Source: Hathewaya massiliensis
GTDB taxonomy: Bacteria; Bacillota; Clostridia; Clostridiales; Clostridiaceae
Direction: 5' to 3'
Length of the DNA stretch: 64,000 nucleotides
Assembly (NCBI RefSeq): GCF_902143515.1
Contig: NZ_CABFVD010000001.1
Location: 496,001 to 560,000 of the forward strand
Positions within the stretch are counted from its first letter, which is position 1. The number at the start of each line of letters is the position of its first letter. Shown here one piece after another: positions 17,253 through 26,704 of the stretch. The position numbers and the translations under genes are program-made. The notes under the pieces are model-generated. The model saw nothing but the letters and a program-made list of their open reading frames with translations, searched no databases and was not told the origin of the DNA.

Positions 17253-18999
17253 ATTCTTCTACATTTGAATCTATTAATACATATCTAGTTTTCGATCCTA
17301 TTCCAATTCTTTTTACTTTATCTAATTGTATTAGTGTATTAAAAATCTCTTTACTCTTTGTTCTACCAAAACCTAACTCACTAATGCATATTTTAGTATT
17401 TATGAATTTATTTTCAATTATATAATCTAACACCTTTTTTTCATCTTCTCCTAATACAACTGATTTTTTATAACACTCATCATTATTTATCTCATTTATA
17501 TTTTCATTGCTAAGATTTTTAAATACTTCTGTTAAATAATACTTGGTTCCTCTACCTATTCCATCAGCCTCTAAATAACCTTTATCCACTAAAGACGATA
17601 GTATTTTGTTGCTATTTCTTGCATGCGTATCAAGTAATTGTTGAAGCCTATTATTAGTAACATATTCTTCTTGATGTGCTGCTACTAGTGCCATAACTTC
17701 TTCTCTACTTAGTTCATTATAATTATTCTTCAATGCAGATTTAAGTAGCATTATACTTCTTTCTGGTAACATTGAAATTGTTCTTAATGTTAATACTATT
17801 CTATCTGGATCGTATAATTCTTCCAAATCTGGTGCTAACCACTGTTGCTCTTTCCATGCTAGTTGTATATTTTCAAGTCCTGAACCTGCACGTTCTCCAA
17901 TACCTAGTAAATTAAACATCTTAAATATATTTTCATTTCTTGGGTCACTTACTCCACCTTTTAATGCTTCTTCCCTTGTTATTCTTAAATTTCCAGGATT
18001 ACTAAATTTAAAGTAGGTCTTTCCTTTTTCAATTACTATTCCCCTTGGAAGTCTATAGTCTGCATGTATTAATGCATTAGCAACTGCTTCCCTTACTGCC
18101 TCATGCACTCTTGTATCTTCTTGTCTTATTCCATTAATAGTTCTAAACGGTACATTTAGGTTATCCGTTATTTTATTTATAATCTTAAAATAAAAATCAA
18201 ATATATTTCCACTCCAAGTTCCATCTGATGATATAAGTCTGTAATCCCATCTTACTTCTTCTGATATCTTTTCTCTATAATCTAAAAAGTACTTAGGGAA
18301 TTCATCTGTTATGGCTCTATCTTCTCCAAACATCAAAAGCCCTGCTGCAGTTATTCCTTCTTTACCCGTTTTTCTGTCTTTATCATAAGCACCTAATTTA
18401 TATAAAAAAGCTTTATCATCAAGAGATACCCATGGATGACTTGGCTTTATAGCTCTTAATCTGTTTCTAAAACTATTTATAGTATCTTGATTTAAATCAC
18501 TTATATCAAAACCTTCTAATATTAAACTATCTTGAGACTCCTCTAGTTGATCCGCAAGCATTCTCTTTATTTCTTCTTTTGAACATTTATAATCTCCTGA
18601 ATAGTTTCTCCTAAATGTACCTGAATGTTTGCTATCATTAAATGGATTTTCACCTATATATACTGGTCTTGCTTTTCTATCAGCCTTAGGTATATTTATT
18701 TTTATAACCTTAGAACCTTCAATAGTAAGTGTTTCTATTGAATTATTACTTAATATATTGGCACTTACCTTTTTAGGATTATTTAAGTTGTCCCATAAGT
18801 CTTTAATTATGTTTTCTTCATCCTTAACTCCAGTAACAAAAAACTTACCCGCCTTTTCTTTTATCCCTAAGAAAATTGTTCCTCCATTAGTATTTGCAAA
18901 TGCTGAATAAGTCTCCCATAAGTCCTTAGGTAATCCACCTAAAGCCTCTTTACACTCTATTTCATCATTTTCTACTAATGTGTAAATATCGAACTCCAT
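17251..18999 (-). CDS. AlbA_2 / HATPase_c_4 ATP-binding protein (putative regulator)
   Basis: 582 residues. The N-terminal AlbA_2 (Schlafen-like nucleic-acid-binding) domain is shown by ENDEIECKEALGGLP and ANTNGGTIFLGIKE (residues about 9-46). A GHKL-type ATPase segment follows: VREAVANALIHADYRLPRG near residue 295 and KFSNPGNLRI near 325. The rest has winged-helix character (NKILSSLVDKGYLEADGIG near 480). Such proteins are often called transcriptional regulators or ATP-dependent DNA-binding proteins and are common on islands and beside recombinases. Its function is not known. It is the last gene of the element, 102 bases downstream of the recombinase. Confidence 0.8.
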   Translation of the reverse strand: MEFDIYTLVENDEIECKEALGGLPKDLWETYSAFANTNGGTIFLGIKEKAGKFFVTGVKDEENIIKDLWDNLNNPKKVSANILSNNSIETLTIEGSKVIKINIPKADRKARPVYIGENPFNDSKHSGTFRRNYSGDYKCSKEEIKRMLADQLEESQDSLILEGFDISDLNQDTINSFRNRLRAIKPSHPWVSLDDKAFLYKLGAYDKDRKTGKEGITAAGLLMFGEDRAITDEFPKYFLDYREKISEEVRWDYRLISSDGTWSGNIFDFYFKIINKITDNLNVPFRTINGIRQEDTRVHEAVREAVANALIHADYRLPRGIVIEKGKTYFKFSNPGNLRITREEALKGGVSDPRNENIFKMFNLLGIGERAGSGLENIQLAWKEQQWLAPDLEELYDPDRIVLTLRTISMLPERSIMLLKSALKNNYNELSREEVMALVAAHQEEYVTNNRLQQLLDTHARNSNKILSSLVDKGYLEADGIGRGTKYYLTEVFKNLSNENINEINNDECYKKSVVLGEDEKKVLDYIIENKFINTKICISELGFGRTKSKEIFNTLIQLDKVKRIGIGSKTRYVLIDSNVEE

Positions 19000-19101
19000 A
19001 TCATCACCTCTTTTAAATTTAAATTTTCAATTCTTAATTAAATATCTATCTTCATTATACCAAATCCTATTTCTTTTTAAACTTGCTATTAAATCATTGA
19101 A

Positions 19102-20655
19102 TTAGTTTTTACTAAATTTAAAATAAACCTCTACAGTCTTTTCTTTTTTATCTTTGTTTTCTGTTACAATAATTTTATCTACTAAAGTTTCTACTAAGGC
19201 CCTATCTATTTCTTTTACTTCCAATACTTTTTCTATTTCATCCTTATATATTTGTAATATATCATTAGTATCTGCATCTTTCATAAGTATTTCATCTAAT
19301 TCCTTTTTTCTTTTAAGGAGTTTTTCTTGCTTGTCTTGAATAACTGCAACCATATTGCTAAAGTTTCTTTCAGTAATTACTTCCATTAACTTATCCTCAT
19401 ATAGTTTTTGAAATTTACCATCTAATGTGGATAACTGCTGCTCAACTGTGACTAATTCTTTTTCAAAATTATTACCTAGACTTATATCTTTTACCGAATC
19501 ATAATATTGGTCCTTATTTATATTTTTATCTATGATTTCTTTTAAGTTGGTTTTTATAAGTTCTGTTAAATATTCTTCCTTTACACTATGCGCAGTACAC
19601 CTCTGTCCTCCCATTTGACTATTAGTACATTTATACCCTTTATATTTTGCCCTATAGGTCATTGAACCCTTACAATCTCCACATTTTAATGTCCTTGAAA
19701 ACGGATGAAGAACTCCGTTTTTATACCTATATCCATTACTTCGCTCTTCAAGGAGTTTTTGTACCTTTTTAAAAGTTTGCTTATCTATTATACCTTCAAA
19801 CTCTCCCCCAAATATCCATTCATGCTCTTCTGTGGTTCTTATTTTTTTTACCTTATAACTTACTTTTCTCCAACGTTGCTGTACCATATATCCACCATAT
19901 TTAGGGTTCTTGAGGATTGAAAATATTGTATTATTGGTCCAAATACCAAACTTTTTTCTTTTAAAATTATTAAGCCTTGCAGAGGGTGGTTCTATTCCTT
20001 TCTTATTTAGGTGGGTTGCTATCCTACCAGCACCCCATCCACTTATATACAAAGAAAAAATTTCTTTAACTACTTCTGTAGTTTCTCCTCCTTCTGGAAC
20101 TAAAACTATAGTCTTTTGATTTCCTTCATAATACTCTTCAAATTTATATCCGTATGGTGGTTTACTAGCAATAGATGAACCTCTCTCCATCCTATCTGTT
20201 AATGCACTTCTTACCCTCTTACTACAATCCTTAATATACATTTCATTTAAAATATTTTTAAAGGGAATAATATCATTAAATTCATTCTCTGTATCTACAT
20301 TATCCAAAACAGATATAAATCTTACATTATTAACTTTAAAATAATCCTCTAGGTAATACCCTGCTAAAACATAGTTTCTTGAAAATCTAGATAAGTCCCT
20401 TGTAAGCACCATATTAATCTTCTTATCTTCAATGTCTCCCTTCATTCTAATAAATGAATCTCTATCAAAGTTTGATCCTGACATCCCCTGATCTTCATAA
20501 ACATCAATCAAGTTATATACAGCCTCTTTATCATCTCTAGATCTTTCTAAAAGCCATTTTTTTAAGTTACCCACTTGCGCTGGAATAGATTCACTCTGTT
20601 CTTTTTTATCAGTAGAAACCCTTGCATATATTGCTACATTCCAAACTTTTCTCAT
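19102..20655 (-). CDS. Large serine recombinase (integrase/excisionase)
   Basis: 517 residues. The resolvase domain has the catalytic Ser in YARVSTDKKEQSES (residue about 15), then QGMSGSNFDRDSF near 66 and LTRDLSRFSRN near 90. A recombinase domain (PPYGYKFEEY near 165, GKKGIEPPSARLNN-like segment near 220) and a zinc ribbon (CGDCKGSMTYRAKYKGYKC, near 325) are followed by a coiled-coil stretch, the standard large serine recombinase plan. It integrates and excises DNA at att sites with a 2-bp core, which matches the AC core found at both element ends. Its start ATG overlaps the stop of the 61-residue gene (ATGA), so the two are translationally coupled. Confidence 0.95.
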   Translation of the reverse strand: MRKVWNVAIYARVSTDKKEQSESIPAQVGNLKKWLLERSRDDKEAVYNLIDVYEDQGMSGSNFDRDSFIRMKGDIEDKKINMVLTRDLSRFSRNYVLAGYYLEDYFKVNNVRFISVLDNVDTENEFNDIIPFKNILNEMYIKDCSKRVRSALTDRMERGSSIASKPPYGYKFEEYYEGNQKTIVLVPEGGETTEVVKEIFSLYISGWGAGRIATHLNKKGIEPPSARLNNFKRKKFGIWTNNTIFSILKNPKYGGYMVQQRWRKVSYKVKKIRTTEEHEWIFGGEFEGIIDKQTFKKVQKLLEERSNGYRYKNGVLHPFSRTLKCGDCKGSMTYRAKYKGYKCTNSQMGGQRCTAHSVKEEYLTELIKTNLKEIIDKNINKDQYYDSVKDISLGNNFEKELVTVEQQLSTLDGKFQKLYEDKLMEVITERNFSNMVAVIQDKQEKLLKRKKELDEILMKDADTNDILQIYKDEIEKVLEVKEIDRALVETLVDKIIVTENKDKKEKTVEVYFKFSKN

Positions 20656-20837
20656 TTTGTTTCATCCACCTTTTTATCTGTATTGGTGGATGGATAGTTT
20701 TCTTTTTGATTATAGAACTCAAATTCTCCATTTTTCAGCCTATTTGTTACTTCGTATATTTTATCTTTAACTATTTCATCGATTAAACTCTCCAAGTTTT
20801 CCCTACCAAATTTAATTTTTGTTTGGATCTTCGTCAA
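20652..20837 (-). CDS. Small protein coupled to the recombinase; candidate accessory or directionality factor
   Basis: 61 residues, charged (MTKIQTKIKFGRENLESLID...), no membrane segment and no recognised domain. The stop codon overlaps the recombinase start, which ties their expression together. Serine integrases need a small recombination directionality factor for excision; these vary so much that sequence rarely identifies them. Position alone makes this a candidate. It could equally be an unrelated small protein. Confidence 0.6.
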   Translation of the reverse strand: MTKIQTKIKFGRENLESLIDEIVKDKIYEVTNRLKNGEFEFYNQKENYPSTNTDKKVDETK

Positions 20838-20916
20838 TTTAATCCCTCGTAATTATTGCTTATATAAGAATTCTATTTATTATATCCTTTGTATATGATT
20901 ATATTTGCTAATAATA

Positions 20917-20947
20917 AAATACTAGGCTTTTCTTTAACCTAGTATTT
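20917..20947 (-). terminator. Hairpin terminator after the restriction gene
   Basis: AAATACTAGG pairs perfectly with CCTAGTATTT across an 11-nt loop. It separates the defence operon from the recombinase operon on the minus strand; the T-run after it on that strand is short, so activity is only probable. Confidence 0.6.
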
Positions 20948-21004
20948 CTACATTACTTCAACCCATTAAATTACAGTAATCAAATTTTTGCAGTTATACT
21001 TTAA

Positions 21005-24000
21005 CTATAATTTACCCATTATATTTAATAATTTTTGATAACTATCTACCTTATGATACTTAACATGACTAGTGGATAAATCATTAAATAATTTTTCAGC
21101 ACATGCTATTTTAGCTTCTTCTATTTTTCTTAAATGCATACTCTCCATAGTTCCTTTAGTCTCTGCTATAAAATAGATATGCTTTACTGAGCCTTCCTTG
21201 AATGCAATTGCCCAATCTGGTGAATAATTCCCAACAGGAGTTGGAATTTGAAAAGTTCTAGGAAGTTTTGCATAAACACAAACTTCATCTGCCCCATCAA
21301 GCTCTTCAGCAAATTTACGTTCTATACTCTTTTCTGCAATTCCATCTGTGAATACGTAATCTTGAATATGTCTTTTTGCTAAAAATGCTTTTGAAAAATC
21401 TTTTCCTTTATTCTCTGCTGTGAAGATATTACTATCATAACTTCCTTCAATTTCATTATAGCTAATATGATCAACTATCATTGTGGCTTTTTCCTCTTTA
21501 ATTAATTTAATTGTCTTTGCTATAAATTCTTCCGGGTTATATTTAAACATGGAAAATATATTAGGCTCAATTCCTTTTAGTATTTTTACTACTGTTTTTC
21601 TAGTTAATATGGTTCCTTCTGAAATTTTCCCAACCAAATCATACTTTACTCCACTTATTTCTGAATGATCCAGGGTCTTTGTTTTAGTTAAAGTATTCTT
21701 AAAAGCTTTACCTCTTTCTAATTCATTAACATCAAAATTTTCTTTTTGTTCAGCTTGAGATAAAGTATATTGTAATTTTGATACAAACATATTTCTATTA
21801 ATATTCTTTATTGCATTTTTTATAAGTTCATCACTTTCAAAATAAACAGTATAAGCATACTTATGATTAATATATTTCCATAATGTTTGAAATTCCTTCT
21901 TATAGAAATTATCATTAAGTTCATTTTCTTTAACTTTAGGCTTATTTCCATTATCCATCATGTTATTTAATACACTTTCATCAAATACACTTTGAATTAT
22001 TTTATGTATTCCATCACAAATAGAAACCAAATTTTCAGGCAAAGAAGCCATGCACTTATTTTCTAAATCTACCCTATACTTTTCAGTTATATTGTCATCA
22101 TCATCAATATAATCATTTCTAACTAAATAATTATGAATTACATTAGCTTGTTTTTTATTAATTTCTACTATTTCATCATTAGTTAAAACTTTCTTGCCTA
22201 TGAAATATTCTATCGTTGCTTTCTTAGGTCTATCATATAAATCTTGTCTAATATCTTTTTGTAATCCTTCTACAAAATCTTTATAACTTTCACTTGCAAT
22301 AACTGTTAACTTATTTACATTATGAATAGTATCCTTATCTATTCCTGGATAATTTAAATCTAACCTATCACCATTTTGATCAACACAAAGTCTAAGACCT
22401 CTCCCTACTTCTTGACGCTTTTGAGTTGCACTATCACTATGCTTTAAAGTACAGATTTGAAATACATTAGGGTTATCCCATCCTTCCCTTAGAGCTGAAT
22501 GGGAAAATATAAATCTAGTAGGTTCATCAAAACTTAATAATCGCTCTTTATTTTTTAGTATCAAATCATAAGCAGTAATATCATCACTTTCTGTACTCTT
22601 TCCTTTTGTAGTTGAATTTACTATTCTTTTTGTCTTTTTGTCAATGCTAAAGTAACCCTTATGTGTATCTTTCACATCAATACTTTTTAAATAATTAACA
22701 TATGGAGTATCTAATAAAGTAATATACTCATTTAAAATGCTTGTATATTCCTCCTCGAAAATTGTTGCATATTCAGAGTTAATCTCTTCTCCATTTTCAT
22801 CATAAACTCTATACTTAGCTACATCATCAATAAAAAAAAGAGATAATATCTTTATACCTTTATTAAATAATGTTTCTTCTTTTTCAAAGTGTGAAGCAAT
22901 GGTTTCTCTTATTTGAATTCTCCTCATGTCTTTTTCAGAAATATCCCCAACAATAATTCCTTTAGAAATAACTAATCCATTAGTAAATGTAACAGTCCCA
23001 TCTATTGGATTTATTTCATTTATAACAAAATTATCTTTATACTGTTCCATTTCCTTTGATGCACTATAAAGATTATCTCCTACATCAAAAATGCGTGTTT
23101 CTCTATTTATTGATTTAACATATTTGATCTCTAACTCTATCTTTGCTCTTGGTGGCTTTTGGGAAGAAATAATAATATCATCTAAAAATAAATATTTTTC
23201 TGTGCCTCTAAAATTTTTCACTTCAAAACCTTTTACTTCTATCTTCTTAACTAATCTTTCATTATAAGCGTCCAATGCATCTAACACATACACAAGATTA
23301 TGCTGTTTAGTATGAGTTGCAGAATAGTTTAAACAAAATAATGGATTAAATAATTTTAAAGATTCCTGTGTGGCTTTTCCACCTAATTTTTGTGGTTCAT
23401 CTATTATTAAAATAGGTCTATTAGCAGCTATAACATCTATAGGTCTTCTACTTTGAAATTCATCTATTTTTTCATAAATACGCCTAGCATCTGCTCCCCG
23501 TGCATTAAAAGCTTGGGCATTTATTATCATAACATTAACATTTGAGCTGCTACTGAAGTTATCTAGATTATTTAAATTCTTACTATTATAAATAAAATAT
23601 CTCGCTTTTTTATTATAATGCTCCATAAAATGTTCTTGTGTTATTTCAAAAGTCTTCTTTACCCCTTCTCTTATTGCAATAGAAGGTACAACTATAATAA
23701 ATTTACTAAAACCATATTTTTTATTTAACTCAAATATTGTCTTAATATAAACATAAGTTTTTCCTGTGCCGGTTTCCATTTCTACATCAAGACTGCATCT
23801 TCCTAAATGCTTAACTAATTTATTAGACAAATTTATGTTATTAATTGATTGAATATCTCTGATATTCTTTAATATTTCTTCATCACTAATAACAATATTA
23901 GCATTTTCAAACCCATGGCTATTTTCTATATCCCCATAATTATTTTTTATCTCTATTTCCTTTGGCGACATTCCATTTTCAACATTATTTATATATGTAA

Positions 24001-24139
24001 CCTGTTCTGTTTCTTTTTCTCTTACACCTAAGTCTCTAGTATATTTAACATGATCATTAAATGGTTGACCTTTAAAAACATTTATAACGTTTTCTATTGC
24101 TCTTGTTTGGTAATCTTGTATTTTAAATTTAAATTTCAT
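21005..24139 (-). CDS. Type III-like restriction enzyme, DEAD/DEAH helicase subunit (Res)
   Basis: 1044 residues. The SF2 helicase Walker A is METGTGKTYVYIK (near residue 122) and motif II is the DEPQ box IIDEPQKLGG (near 246). Motif VI lies in RQEVGRGLRLC near 580. The C-terminus holds a PD-(D/E)xK nuclease: PDWAIAF and, 15 residues on, AETKG (near 1000). This is the Res subunit plan of Type III enzymes: ATP-driven sensing and DNA cleavage once two unmodified sites are met, working with Mod. It starts 12 bases after mod with a strong AGGAGG site. The enzyme appears intact. Confidence 0.93.
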   Translation of the reverse strand: MKFKFKIQDYQTRAIENVINVFKGQPFNDHVKYTRDLGVREKETEQVTYINNVENGMSPKEIEIKNNYGDIENSHGFENANIVISDEEILKNIRDIQSINNINLSNKLVKHLGRCSLDVEMETGTGKTYVYIKTIFELNKKYGFSKFIIVVPSIAIREGVKKTFEITQEHFMEHYNKKARYFIYNSKNLNNLDNFSSSSNVNVMIINAQAFNARGADARRIYEKIDEFQSRRPIDVIAANRPILIIDEPQKLGGKATQESLKLFNPLFCLNYSATHTKQHNLVYVLDALDAYNERLVKKIEVKGFEVKNFRGTEKYLFLDDIIISSQKPPRAKIELEIKYVKSINRETRIFDVGDNLYSASKEMEQYKDNFVINEINPIDGTVTFTNGLVISKGIIVGDISEKDMRRIQIRETIASHFEKEETLFNKGIKILSLFFIDDVAKYRVYDENGEEINSEYATIFEEEYTSILNEYITLLDTPYVNYLKSIDVKDTHKGYFSIDKKTKRIVNSTTKGKSTESDDITAYDLILKNKERLLSFDEPTRFIFSHSALREGWDNPNVFQICTLKHSDSATQKRQEVGRGLRLCVDQNGDRLDLNYPGIDKDTIHNVNKLTVIASESYKDFVEGLQKDIRQDLYDRPKKATIEYFIGKKVLTNDEIVEINKKQANVIHNYLVRNDYIDDDDNITEKYRVDLENKCMASLPENLVSICDGIHKIIQSVFDESVLNNMMDNGNKPKVKENELNDNFYKKEFQTLWKYINHKYAYTVYFESDELIKNAIKNINRNMFVSKLQYTLSQAEQKENFDVNELERGKAFKNTLTKTKTLDHSEISGVKYDLVGKISEGTILTRKTVVKILKGIEPNIFSMFKYNPEEFIAKTIKLIKEEKATMIVDHISYNEIEGSYDSNIFTAENKGKDFSKAFLAKRHIQDYVFTDGIAEKSIERKFAEELDGADEVCVYAKLPRTFQIPTPVGNYSPDWAIAFKEGSVKHIYFIAETKGTMESMHLRKIEEAKIACAEKLFNDLSTSHVKYHKVDSYQKLLNIMGKL

Positions 24140-24151
24140 ATCTATATCCTC

Positions 24152-26056
24152 CTACAATATCTTTCTTATTGTATTTGGACTATAGATTTTAAATATCTCT
24201 TCAAAATTAGTAGCTACAGAATCATTACTTAAACAACTATCCCTAAATACAGCATAAAATGGGTTCATCTTTGCTATTTCTTTTACTACTTCTTCAATAA
24301 TATCATTATCAAAGCATGCAACAATATTACCTTGTCCAACATTGAATACTTTTTTACCTTGTATTTCAATTTCTTCAATATCACTAGATAATAGTTCACC
24401 TAAATCTAGCATAACTTGGAACAACAAGTCCTCATTTGAACGATCTCCTTTTATATTACTTTCTAACTTATCAATCATCCTTTGGTTAACCTCAACTGGA
24501 CTATAAAATACATCTTTCATATTACTAGAATCTAATTTAAGAACTCTAAAGCCAGTATCTAAACTTACTGCTTTATCTGGATTTTCTTCTTTTATTTTTT
24601 TACCAGCTCTTCTAATACGTTCTTTTCCTATTTCACATATATTTTTATATCCAGCTTTAAATGCTTCGGATTTTTCTTCTGTTGCTTCTGGAAGTTGTAC
24701 CATAATAAATTTACGATTTCCTCCGTCTTCTGCATTTAGTTGCATAACTGCATGAGCTGTTGTTGATGAGCCAGCGAAAAAGTCTAAAATAATATCATTA
24801 TCATTTAGTGTACAGCATTTCGTTAATTCTAATAAAAGAGACGTAGGCTTAGGATAATTAAAAACTGAATTATCAAACAAAGACTTTAATTCAATTGTTG
24901 CAGATTGATTCATAAATTCACTTTCTACGGGAAATAAACTATTAACTGGATTAAAGTAATTTGATGCTTCATTTTTATACCTTTTAAAAATGAAGCCCCT
25001 TTCTCCATCTTTGTAATTTTCTTTAAATTTAATCTTCCCCTTTGCTATATACCTTTCTAATGTATTTTGTGAGAATGCCCAAAATCGTCCTTTAGGGGGA
25101 TAATCCACTCTATCAGTATAAGGATTTTTTATAGGGAAATATGTGGTATCTCCTCCACTCTTTGCACTAGGATCCCCTGAGCACCACCTACCCAATGGAT
25201 CATTGTCTGGATTAGAATAATTCTCAAACCTCTTTTCTTTTCCTATTAACAATACATTATTTTTTTCTTTTGTATATATAAATAAATTTTCATGTTGTAA
25301 GTTAAATCCATTTGCATTATCACCTGTCATAGATTTTGTTTTTCTAATAATTTCACCTACAAAATTTCCTTCCCCAAACACTTCATTACATAGCTTTTTT
25401 AAATTTTCAACTTCATTATCATCAATGCTTATAAATATTACTCCATCCTCACTTAATAAATCTCTAGCCAACTTCAAACGAGAATACATCATATTAAGCC
25501 AATCTGTATGAAATTTCCCATTACTTTCATTGTTTTTTCTAATATCATAAATCATATCCCCATCTTCATCATACTGTCCACTTAATTCACTAAATTCTTC
25601 GCTACTCATTGCAAAATTATCTGGATATACAAAATAATCATTACCAGTATTGTATGGTGGATCAATATAAATCATTTTAATCTTATTTAGATAGGTTTCT
25701 TGAAGTAATTTCAATACCTCTAGGTTATCCCCTTCAATGTAAATGTTTTCTGTGTTATCAAAATCAACACTTTCTTCTCTACAAGGTCTAAGTGTTTTAT
25801 TTATTGGTGTATTAGCTCTTAATATTGCCTCTTTTTTTCCTGGCCAATTCATTTGATATCTTTCTTCTTTTCCTTCAACTATAAATTTTGATAATTCCTG
25901 CTTTAATATATCGAAATCAATTGCTTTTTCAACTATAGGCTTATTATTTTCATCATATACTTTTATTCTTTCTGTAATAGTATTAGGAAATAAATCCTCT
26001 ATTGTTTCTATATTTACATCAACCTTACTTTTAGTTTGCATTTTAAGCTTTTCCAT
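24152..26056 (-). CDS. Type III-like DNA methyltransferase (Mod), beta class
   Basis: 634 residues. Catalytic motif DPPYNTGNDYF is near residue 132 (expected product N6-methyladenine). The AdoMet-binding DFFAGSSTTAHAV comes later, near residue 407; this order (IV before I) is the beta class. The central 260-390 region is the probable target-recognition domain, and the target sequence cannot be read from it. Its 5' end overlaps the DUF4391 gene by 14 bases, and the res gene follows at once. The ribosome site GAAGGGG supports the first ATG. Confidence 0.94.
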   Translation of the reverse strand: MEKLKMQTKSKVDVNIETIEDLFPNTITERIKVYDENNKPIVEKAIDFDILKQELSKFIVEGKEERYQMNWPGKKEAILRANTPINKTLRPCREESVDFDNTENIYIEGDNLEVLKLLQETYLNKIKMIYIDPPYNTGNDYFVYPDNFAMSSEEFSELSGQYDEDGDMIYDIRKNNESNGKFHTDWLNMMYSRLKLARDLLSEDGVIFISIDDNEVENLKKLCNEVFGEGNFVGEIIRKTKSMTGDNANGFNLQHENLFIYTKEKNNVLLIGKEKRFENYSNPDNDPLGRWCSGDPSAKSGGDTTYFPIKNPYTDRVDYPPKGRFWAFSQNTLERYIAKGKIKFKENYKDGERGFIFKRYKNEASNYFNPVNSLFPVESEFMNQSATIELKSLFDNSVFNYPKPTSLLLELTKCCTLNDNDIILDFFAGSSTTAHAVMQLNAEDGGNRKFIMVQLPEATEEKSEAFKAGYKNICEIGKERIRRAGKKIKEENPDKAVSLDTGFRVLKLDSSNMKDVFYSPVEVNQRMIDKLESNIKGDRSNEDLLFQVMLDLGELLSSDIEEIEIQGKKVFNVGQGNIVACFDNDIIEEVVKEIAKMNPFYAVFRDSCLSNDSVATNFEEIFKIYSPNTIRKIL

Positions 26057-26696
26057 TATTATCCCCTTCTAATGTCCTTATTACTTCTTTCTGCTTTATT
26101 ATTTCTCTCCCCATATCAAACTTCTTCTTCGGTTGTGTTTCTTTAAAGGCTTTCTTTTCCAAAGCACTTATTTCTTTTTTTATCTTTTGTATATTGTTAA
26201 ATCTTTCTAAAAAGCAAGTTAACTCTTCATTTTCATTAGGTTTTAAATCCACTAGATTAAAAATTAAATTATCATAAATTTCTCTTATCTTTATACAATA
26301 AGGTAACTCTTTTAATTCTTCCTGCTTCCATTTGCTTTCGTAAATATTTCCAAACTTTATAGAATCATTTTCAACATATCTATGAATACATAACTCCTTA
26401 AATTTGCCTTCGCATTTAAAAATAAAATAATTATGTATGTCCATAAATCTATTAAAGACTTTTATAAACTCAAGTGGAATTCTCTTTTCTTCTAAATCTA
26501 TTTTAAAAATAAATATCTCTTTACAGAAATTATCAGATTTTATATTTAAAGTAGCTTCTGAAATTACATTATTTAGAGTAATCTTTTTAATGCATGAGGC
26601 GTCATTCTTTAAATTTTTATCTGCATTGATCATTTTTAATATTTCTTTTAACTTAAATTCTTTATTAACTAAGGTCTTGCTATTAAATTGAAACAT
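26043..26696 (-). CDS. DUF4391-type protein of the restriction operon
   Basis: 217 residues. I assign it to DUF4391 from its position (between a SNF2-type helicase and a Mod gene), its size, and its ending with a helical, lysine-rich region (IQKIKKEISALEKKAFKETQPKKKFDMG). Proteins of this kind recur beside Type III-like restriction sets, but their function is unknown. It overlaps mod by 14 bases and follows the helicase by 8 bases, so all four genes form one operon. A role in the complex, such as an adapter, is inference. Confidence 0.65.
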   Translation of the reverse strand: MFQFNSKTLVNKEFKLKEILKMINADKNLKNDASCIKKITLNNVISEATLNIKSDNFCKEIFIFKIDLEEKRIPLEFIKVFNRFMDIHNYFIFKCEGKFKELCIHRYVENDSIKFGNIYESKWKQEELKELPYCIKIREIYDNLIFNLVDLKPNENEELTCFLERFNNIQKIKKEISALEKKAFKETQPKKKFDMGREIIKQKEVIRTLEGDNNGKA

Positions 26697-26704
26697 ACCA
26701 TCAC